Positions 6,617 through 12,006 of a stretch of 12,006 nt of DNA are shown here, piece by piece. Source of the stretch: Christensenella sp. UBA941. GTDB lineage: Bacteria; Bacillota; Clostridia; Christensenellales; UBA941. Every line of letters begins with the position of its first letter. Position 1 is the first letter of the stretch. A program made the position numbers and the translations under genes. Location: assembly GCA_002293365.1 (NCBI GenBank), contig DBDD01000249.1, positions 1 to 12,006 on the forward strand, written 5' to 3'. Under the pieces are notes generated by a model. It searched no databases, was not told the origin of the DNA, and saw nothing but the letters and a program-made list of their open reading frames with translations.

Positions 6617-7674
6617 AGGCGCAGAAAAAGCGCCTTTATTCAATCTCTAAGCTAAATACTGTCGAGAACTGCCCCTATGAAGCATATCGCCAATACGTGC
6701 TGCATGATCGCGGCGAGGACGGTGTTTATGGCATCATGGGAACCCGTATTCATGATGTGCTTGAGGCCATTGTAAACGGCGAGGCCGACGCCGCGCAGCT
6801 CTTACCGGCGCTGGACGACGAGCTTGAAAATCTGCGGGTGCTTAATCTCGACTTTCCGAAGGATTTTAAAGGCGGGACGGCGATCCGGGACAACTGGATC
6901 GCGGACATGCGGCACTTTTGCTTGAACTTCACAGCGCCGAAAGGCAAGTTTATCACAGAGGAATTGATTTTATTCGAGCTGGACGAGGATCATTATTTTC
7001 ACGGCTATGTCGATCTAATCAAGCAAAATAGCGATGGCAGCATCTCGATCTTCGACTGGAAAACCTCTACGAACTTCAACGCCCACGACCTCCTGCATCA
7101 TGGGCGGCAGCTTGTCGCGTATGCCCTCGCGAAGCAAAAACAGGGCTTTGCCGTCAAGCATATTGGCTGGATCATGCTCAAGTACGTCGAGGTTGTGTAC
7201 ATGGGTAGGGCGCGTAAGAACTCTAAAGCTGATACTGAAATCAGAAAGGTCATCAATCGCGGCAAGCTGATCTCGGAGCTGCGGAGTGAGATCGAGGCGA
7301 AGCTTTACGGAGCCGGAATGGACGAGCTTGAAATTGAATGCCTCATGGCCGAGGCGCGTAAAGCAAACTCGCTTGATCCGCTGCCGCAAGAAGTCAGGAG
7401 ACAATTTTCAATACGTCCATATCTGCGCTACTACGATCTGACGCCGGAGATCATGGATGAAACACTGAATCATATCTGGCGCATGATCGGCGAGTTTGAG
7501 GGCCGAAGCGAAAACGAATCCGACTGGCTACCGAGAGCGTTCATAAACGAGAGCGGCAAGGAAGATACGTTCTACTGCAACGTGCTTTGTAACTTTCGGC
7601 ATTCCTGCCCCCATATCGCCCGACATAATGATCTTCGCTCGTTGATTGGCAAGTCCGACGACGAGCTATTTTGA
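6577..7674 (+). CDS. RecB/Cas4-like PD-(D/E)XK exonuclease, probable 4Fe-4S cluster; apparent ATC start
   Basis: Counted from ATC6577 the product is 365 aa. The N-terminus carries LYSISKLNTVENCPYEAY (residues 20-37), the standard opening of RecB-family nucleases (SxSxLxxFxxCPxxY) with the first cluster Cys at 32. Next are GTRIH (His59), GYVDLI (Asp146), FDWKTS (Asp160, Lys162) and RQLVAYAL (Gln178): the catalytic His, GxxD, DxK and QxxxY motifs. The C-terminal part has Cys334-x3-Cys338-x5-Cys344 (YCNVLCNFRHSCPH), completing a likely AddB/Cas4-style Fe-S site. The only conventional start, GTG6697, has no SD and would delete Cys32 and the whole conserved opening, so the upstream start is preferred. 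The protein ends SDDELF, acidic with terminal Phe. It probably resects DNA ends for the Sak4-like ATPase or degrades host DNA. Nuclease class is secure; the exact start and Fe-S cluster are inferred. Confidence 0.85.
   Translation: MAHRETDPRIETLKAQKKRLYSISKLNTVENCPYEAYRQYVLHDRGEDGVYGIMGTRIHDVLEAIVNGEADAAQLLPALDDELENLRVLNLDFPKDFKGGTAIRDNWIADMRHFCLNFTAPKGKFITEELILFELDEDHYFHGYVDLIKQNSDGSISIFDWKTSTNFNAHDLLHHGRQLVAYALAKQKQGFAVKHIGWIMLKYVEVVYMGRARKNSKADTEIRKVINRGKLISELRSEIEAKLYGAGMDELEIECLMAEARKANSLDPLPQEVRRQFSIRPYLRYYDLTPEIMDETLNHIWRMIGEFEGRSENESDWLPRAFINESGKEDTFYCNVLCNFRHSCPHIARHNDLRSLIGKSDDELF
6614..6638 (+). other. Perfect 9-bp hairpin at the mini-protein stop, inside early nuclease codons
   Basis: TAAAGGCGC (6614-6622) and GCGCCTTTA (6630-6638) are exact reverse complements around loop AGAAAAA, followed by TT. 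The left arm begins with the TAA stop of the 57-aa gene. The downstream TTTATT makes it look like a weak intrinsic terminator, but it sits in nuclease codons 13-21 if translation begins at ATC6577. It may attenuate nuclease expression or affect its initiation. Confidence 0.5.
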
Positions 7675-7682
7675 GGTAGAAC

Positions 7683-10600
7683 ATGCAAAATTACCATAGG
7701 CATACGTCGTTCTCTAACATCATGACGACCGATTCAGCCATGACAAACATGGACTATGTAAACCGCGCCCTTGAATTAGGCCACAAGGTATTGAGCAGCG
7801 TAGAGCATGGCTGGCAAGGCTATTATTACGAGGTCTACGAGCTGGCGAAAAAGCACGGCTTGAAATTCATCTTTGGGGCCGAAGCGTATTGGGTTAAGGA
7901 TCGCTTCGAGAAGGACAAAACCAATGCCCATATAATTCTACTCGCTCGTAATGAAAATGGACGCCGCGCCATTAACCGTATTCTGTCTGAAGCAAACGAA
8001 ACCGGCTACTACTATAAACCGCGTGTTGATCTGGAACTGCTTCTTTCGCTGCCCCCGGAGGACGTTTTCGTCACGACAGCCTGTGTGGGCTTCTGGCACT
8101 ACGAGGACGATATCGAAGAAATCATACTGGAGCTGTATAGGCATTTCGGCGCGAACTTCATGCTTGAAATCCAGAACCACAACACCGAAAAACAGATCGC
8201 GTACAACAGGATCATCCACGATCTGTACAAGGAATACGGCATTGAAATGATCGTCGGCCTCGACAGCCACTATATCTACGAGAACCAAGCCGAGCAGCGC
8301 GACGATATTTTAGCTGGGCGTGGCTTGAAGTACGACGATGAAACGGGCTGGTATATGGATTACCCGGACGATAACGAAGTCCGTAAACGATTCAAGGATC
8401 AGGGCGTTTTCTCCCCGGAGCAAGTGGAACGCGCTATGGCAAACTGTGATCTCCTGTTAGAGTTTGAGGACATCGTTCTTGATGATAACATCAAGTTGCC
8501 TACGCTTTACCCTGACATGACCCAAGAGGAACGGAACTCGCTCTACAGCCGCCTCATAACACAGAAATTCAAAGAGTATATGAAGGACGTTCCAGCCAGC
8601 GAATATGAGCGTTACTACGATGGCGTCAAGATGGAGGTTGACACTTACAAAAAGACCGGCATGGTAGACTATCCGCTGATCGACTACGAGATCGTTAAAC
8701 GGGCAATTGAGCTTGGCGGCATAATCACCGACAGCGGACGCGGCAGCGGCGTCGGTTATTTCACTAATACCCTGTGTGGCTTTAGCAAGGTGGATCGTTT
8801 CAAATCGCCGGTCAAGCTATACCCGGAGCGCTTCATTTCCGCGACGAGAATCTTGGAAACTCGCTCTCTGCCCGACCTCGATTTGAACACCGGCAACCCG
8901 GAAATATTCGCCCAAGCACAAGAGGAAGTCATGGGCAAAGATCACGCCTATCCCATGATCTGCTTCGGTACGTTAAAAAAGAAGGCAGCATTTAAGCTTT
9001 ATGCCCGTGCAAAAAACCTTGATTTTCCGACCGCCAATGATATTTCCAAGCAGCTCGAAAAATACGACGACGCGCTGCGCTACGCTGACGATGACGAACG
9101 GGATCAGCTCGATATAAACGACTTTGTAAAAAACGAAGAACACCAAGCGCTTGTCGAGCAATCAAAACCGTACTGGGGAATCATCGCGGATAAAAAGAAA
9201 GCGCCGTGCGCCTACTTACTGTATCAGGGCAGCATCCGCGAGGAGATCGGCTTAATAAAATGCAAATCGGACACGTCAAAGTCCGAGTATATGACCACCG
9301 TAATTGACGGAGCCGTAGCGGAAAACTACAAATTCTTGAAAAACGATCTATTGAAAGTCGATGTAACGCTGCTTATTGACGAGATTTTCAAGCGTGTTGG
9401 TCAACCGCACTTAACCGTGAACGAGTTGACTGAGCTGGTTCGCGGCAATGACCGCGTATGGGATATCTACGCGAATGGCTGGACGGTGGGCGTGAATCAG
9501 GTCGAAAAGGATTCCACGACGCGCAAGGTTATGAAGTACAAGCCCCGGAACATTTCGGAGCTTTCAGCGTTCATCGCGGCGATCCGTCCGGGCTTCAAGT
9601 CGATGTATTCCAAATTTGAATCCCGCAAGCCCTTTTCGTATGACATTAAGGCTTTTGACGATCTGATTCAGACGCCGGAATTTCCTCAGTCGTTCGTCCT
9701 GTACCAAGAGCAGACTATGCAAGTTCTAAACTACGCTGGCTTTGCACTGGACGAATGCTACGGCATCTTGAAGTCCATCGCCAAGAAGCACCCGGAGAAG
9801 GTACGGCCATTAAAAGCCCGATTCATAAAGGGCTTCAAAGAAAAGCTCATGCTGGATGATGCCGTGTCAGAGGCCGAGGCCGCAAAAATGAGTAAAAAGA
9901 TATGGAAGATTGTCGATGATTCCACAGGATACTCGTTTAATAGCGCTCACGCCTACTGTATGGCGCTGGACAGCTTGTATTGCGCCTATCTCAAGGCGTA
10001 TTATCCGCACGAGTTTTATGAAATCCTACTCGGCGTCTACAGCGCAAAAGGCAAGAAGGACAAGGTAGCGATCTTGAAGCAGGAGATGCTAAAGGCGTTT
10101 AAGATCAAAGAGGGAGCCTTTGAGCTTGGAGCCGACAACAGGAAGTTTTCTGCTGATCCTGACAACAATGTGATTTATCCGTCGCTGGCGTCCATTAAAT
10201 CCCTGACCCAGCGCACCGCAGAAGCTCTCTACGTGTTTGGTCAAAAACACGGAGCCGAAAAAGACTTTTTCGAGATGTTCAAGAAACTCAAAAAAGTCAA
10301 AGAAGTTGATAGCGGCCAAATTGATATCTTGGTCAAGCTGGGCTTTTTTCATCGCTACGGCAAGATAAAGAAAATCCTTGTTTTTATATCTTGTTTTGAC
10401 GAGCTTTACGGGCGTTCGCAGTTCAGTAAAAATACTGTATTCCCGACAAACAAAGACTTTCCTAAGTGCTTGATTGATTATGTAATGCACCATTCGGACA
10501 CTGAGACGGAAAAGCAATACAGAGACTTCAATTACGAAGCTGCTTTAAGAGCTGTCTGGAACGACATTCCTGACGAAGAACATACGGACTCACAGATACT

Positions 10601-10940
10601 TAGGTGGGAATTTGAAGCGCTTGGCTATGTGAAGTCGCTTAATCCCAATGAATCCCCGAATTGCGGCCTCGTTCTGGACGTTGACAGGAAGTATACCCAT
10701 CCCAAGCTAACGCTTTGCCGTTTGCACAACGGTGAAATCGAGAAGATCAAAGTCAAAATAAACGACTTTGAAAAATCGCAGATATCCTCCGGCGACATCA
10801 TCAAATTAAAGGATACTTCGGAAGAAGGCCGCTGGTCGAAGGACGCTGAAGGCAAATGGATACAAAGCAGGACAGACAAAGAATCCATCCTGAAAACATG
10901 GGACGTAATAAGCAAAAAGGAAAGCGAGGAGATACTTTGA
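7683..10940 (+). CDS. dnaE: C-family DNA polymerase III alpha subunit with PHP domain
   Basis: This 1085-aa protein is a bacterial-type replicative polymerase, slightly shorter than the roughly 1160-aa E. coli alpha subunit. The PHP domain (about 1-200) shows HRHT (5-8), VEHG (40-43), GAEAY (65-69), HIILLARNENG (83-93), FMLEIQNH (159-166) and GLDSHY (192-197). The core has GRGSG (352-356), catalytic PDLDLN (Asp398, Asp400), FGTLKKKAAFK, and FLKNDLLKVD (551-560), where Asp555 is the likely third catalytic Asp. RPGFKSMY, YQEQTMQVLNYAGF (674-687), KKHPEKV and FNSAHAYCMALDSLYCAYLKAYYPHEFY (752-779) follow in normal DnaE order. The C-terminal portion about 975-1060 is beta-rich and may be an OB-like domain. 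SD GAGG (7673-7676) overlaps the nuclease stop, 5 nt from ATG7683. It probably lets the element replicate with its own polymerase, still using a host or elsewhere-encoded clamp. Confidence 0.93.
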   Translation: MQNYHRHTSFSNIMTTDSAMTNMDYVNRALELGHKVLSSVEHGWQGYYYEVYELAKKHGLKFIFGAEAYWVKDRFEKDKTNAHIILLARNENGRRAINRILSEANETGYYYKPRVDLELLLSLPPEDVFVTTACVGFWHYEDDIEEIILELYRHFGANFMLEIQNHNTEKQIAYNRIIHDLYKEYGIEMIVGLDSHYIYENQAEQRDDILAGRGLKYDDETGWYMDYPDDNEVRKRFKDQGVFSPEQVERAMANCDLLLEFEDIVLDDNIKLPTLYPDMTQEERNSLYSRLITQKFKEYMKDVPASEYERYYDGVKMEVDTYKKTGMVDYPLIDYEIVKRAIELGGIITDSGRGSGVGYFTNTLCGFSKVDRFKSPVKLYPERFISATRILETRSLPDLDLNTGNPEIFAQAQEEVMGKDHAYPMICFGTLKKKAAFKLYARAKNLDFPTANDISKQLEKYDDALRYADDDERDQLDINDFVKNEEHQALVEQSKPYWGIIADKKKAPCAYLLYQGSIREEIGLIKCKSDTSKSEYMTTVIDGAVAENYKFLKNDLLKVDVTLLIDEIFKRVGQPHLTVNELTELVRGNDRVWDIYANGWTVGVNQVEKDSTTRKVMKYKPRNISELSAFIAAIRPGFKSMYSKFESRKPFSYDIKAFDDLIQTPEFPQSFVLYQEQTMQVLNYAGFALDECYGILKSIAKKHPEKVRPLKARFIKGFKEKLMLDDAVSEAEAAKMSKKIWKIVDDSTGYSFNSAHAYCMALDSLYCAYLKAYYPHEFYEILLGVYSAKGKKDKVAILKQEMLKAFKIKEGAFELGADNRKFSADPDNNVIYPSLASIKSLTQRTAEALYVFGQKHGAEKDFFEMFKKLKKVKEVDSGQIDILVKLGFFHRYGKIKKILVFISCFDELYGRSQFSKNTVFPTNKDFPKCLIDYVMHHSDTETEKQYRDFNYEAALRAVWNDIPDEEHTDSQILRWEFEALGYVKSLNPNESPNCGLVLDVDRKYTHPKLTLCRLHNGEIEKIKVKINDFEKSQISSGDIIKLKDTSEEGRWSKDAEGKWIQSRTDKESILKTWDVISKKESEEIL

Positions 10941-11572
10941 TAAGCAACCGCGAACTTAACGATCCCCAAAAACGCCTTGCTCACGTTTACGAAATGGAGC
11001 GCAAGCTGGCCGCAGAGAAGATAAAGCTTCTCTCACGGCTCCCGTATAGGATCAGGAACTATATTGACGAACACTCGTATTTTGCCGGGGGCTGCATATA
11101 TAGCCTCTACAACGGTCAGAAGCCGAAGGACTATGATCTGTTTTTAGATTGCGCTGAAGCTGTAGAGCGGCTGAACGCCGCCAAGATCGAGCGAGTCGAT
11201 TTCAAGTCCGAATACGCGCTGTCTATGGGGGCATATCAAATCGTGACGCGATTCGTCGGCGCTCCAGAGGAAGTGATTGGAGAATTCGACTTCATGCACA
11301 ATATGTTCTTTTTTAGGCACGGGCAGATTCAGAACGTCGCGCCGTGGAAGTATTTGAACACGAACAAACTGATCTTTAACAAAGACCGCGCACGGGATAT
11401 TTGCGGCGCTATTATGCGCGTTCCCAAATTCGTCGCCCGTGGTATGACGATCAGCAAATACGAGATGGCGAACATGCTTAATTTGCTCGACAACGGGCAA
11501 TTCGACAGCCGGGAGAAGGCCATAATCGAGAAGTTCAGGAACCCGCGGAGCCGCGCCAAGACCACATATTGA
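10937..11572 (+). CDS. Nucleotidyltransferase-fold phage protein (TTG start)
   Basis: The preferred start is TTG10937, overlapping the polymerase stop as TTGA, with GAGGAG (10926-10931) five bases upstream; this gives 211 aa. An earlier in-frame ATG at 10856 would overlap the polymerase gene by about 85 bases and has no good SD. The key motif is YFAGGCIYSLYNGQKPKDYDLFLD (about 46-69): a GG motif, then DYD, the arrangement of the pol-beta nucleotidyltransferase superfamily seen in CCA-adding and poly(A) polymerase-like proteins. A possible third acidic residue lies in GEFDFMH. Downstream, LIFNKDRARDICGAIMRVPKFVARGM recalls the segment linking the catalytic domain to the helical domain in those enzymes. 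It is much shorter than a CCA-adding enzyme and lacks its full C-terminal body. Substrate is unknown. It could modify RNA, a nucleotide or a host protein. Confidence 0.72.
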   Translation: MISNRELNDPQKRLAHVYEMERKLAAEKIKLLSRLPYRIRNYIDEHSYFAGGCIYSLYNGQKPKDYDLFLDCAEAVERLNAAKIERVDFKSEYALSMGAYQIVTRFVGAPEEVIGEFDFMHNMFFFRHGQIQNVAPWKYLNTNKLIFNKDRARDICGAIMRVPKFVARGMTISKYEMANMLNLLDNGQFDSREKAIIEKFRNPRSRAKTTY

Positions 11573-11581
11573 GGTGCCGCG

Positions 11582-12006
11582 ATGCTTGAACGATTCGCTT
11601 TCACCGACAAAGAAATAGACGAGCTGGTCGGTTCGATGGTGATCCTCGTGGATACCCGCGAGAAAGAAAATGGGCATATCACCGACCACTTTGCCAAAAA
11701 AGGTATAGCGTTCAAGAAGAAGGCGCTAAGTCAGGGCGACTATTCCTTCATGCTTCCGGCCAATGAAGCGCTGTCGATCCCCCGCGATCTGTACTTCGAC
11801 CGCGAGATCATGATCGAGCGAAAAGGCTCCCTCGAAGAGTTGAGCGGCAACCTTGCGCAGCAGCGCGACCGCTTTGAAAAGGAGCTGGCGCTTGCCCCGG
11901 CCAATAAGGTGCTGCTTATCGAAAATGCCTCCTACGCGGATATGGCGTCGGGAAACTACAGGACGCAGTACAACAAGAAGTCGTTTTGGGCGTCGCTGCA
12001 CAGCTT
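11582..12006 (+). CDS. ERCC4-domain structure-specific nuclease (3' end cut by window)
   Basis: ATG11582 follows GAGGTG (11571-11576) by five bases; the frame stays open to the right edge, giving 141 visible residues. Motifs are those of the ERCC4/XPF-Mus81 nuclease domain: ILVDTREKEN with Asp24, Arg26, Glu27; SQGDYSF with Gly52, Asp53, Tyr54; and IERKGSLEELSGNL (78-91) with Glu79, Arg80, Lys81, corresponding to the GDxnERKxxxD signature. LLIENASYADM and YNKKSFWASLHS follow as in other phage and bacterial ERCC4 proteins. These enzymes cut branched DNA such as flaps, forks or recombination intermediates. Here it closes a cluster with polymerase, exonuclease and Sak4-like ATPase, so processing recombination or replication intermediates is the likely job. 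Whether a helicase or HhH domain follows cannot be seen. Confidence 0.88.
   Translation, partial: MLERFAFTDKEIDELVGSMVILVDTREKENGHITDHFAKKGIAFKKKALSQGDYSFMLPANEALSIPRDLYFDREIMIERKGSLEELSGNLAQQRDRFEKELALAPANKVLLIENASYADMASGNYRTQYNKKSFWASLHS

Noticed and set aside
6697..7674. GTG6697 as the nuclease start
   Set aside because: No SD upstream, and it removes the conserved LYSISKLNTVENCPYEAY opening and the first cluster Cys. The upstream ATC with a perfect SD is preferred.
6577..7674. Cas4 of a CRISPR adaptation module
   Set aside because: The nuclease is Cas4/RecB-like in motifs, but there are no direct repeats, cas1/cas2 or other Cas genes in the window.
10856..10936. ATG10856 as the start of the nucleotidyltransferase-fold gene
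   Set aside because: It would overlap the polymerase gene by about 85 bases without a good SD; TTG10937 has GAGGAG at 5 nt and a TTGA overlap like neighbouring junctions.

Overview
This window looks like the DNA replication and recombination module of a large bacteriophage or prophage, or less likely a conjugative or plasmid element, from a Firmicutes-type host. The host inference rests on strong AAGGAGG-type Shine-Dalgarno (SD) sites a few bases before most starts, mid-range GC judged by eye, and a gene set (DnaB-like helicase, CHC2/TOPRIM-type primase, PHP-containing C-family polymerase, Sak4-like ATPase) typical of phages of that group. No structural, lysis, integrase, repressor, tRNA, rRNA, CRISPR or IS feature was seen. 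All eleven supported genes read on the + strand and are tightly packed, often with ATGA or TTGA stop/start overlaps.

Layout: 1-774 is a 5'-open gene with a probable OB-like part and an SSB-style acidic tail. A 95-bp gap with a small dyad follows. 870-1997 is a Sak4/RecA-like ATPase. A 94-bp gap holds a perfect 9-bp hairpin. 2092-2637 is an unknown protein directly upstream of, and overlapping, the helicase (2634-4106), so it is a candidate loader. The primase is at 4113-5135 and an orphan DNA methyltransferase at 5145-6446. A 57-aa Cys-rich mini-protein (6443-6616) overlaps the methyltransferase stop. A RecB/Cas4-like PD-(D/E)XK nuclease (6577-7674) appears to begin at a non-canonical ATC codon. 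A C-family DNA polymerase III alpha subunit occupies 7683-10940, a nucleotidyltransferase-fold protein 10937-11572, and an ERCC4-type nuclease runs off the right edge (11582-12006).

Together the genes suggest an element carrying much of its own replisome: polymerase, helicase, primase and a possible single-strand DNA-binding protein. No clamp or clamp loader is visible here. A recombination set (Sak4-like ATPase, possible Fe-S exonuclease, ERCC4 nuclease) lies alongside. The methyltransferase probably marks or protects the element's DNA, since no restriction partner is present.

The most distinctive points are: (1) the nuclease frame has no ATG, GTG or TTG able to include its conserved N-terminus, but has a perfect SD 7 nt before an ATC codon; (2) a terminator-like hairpin at the mini-protein stop, inside the nuclease's early codons; (3) a primase that keeps its fold signature but has lost nearly all zinc ligands; (4) a methyltransferase with a DFPY catalytic motif and an altered SAM-binding motif; and (5) a polymerase PHP domain that seems to retain most metal ligands. 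I do not see a clearly new multi-gene system; the novelty is in these details.
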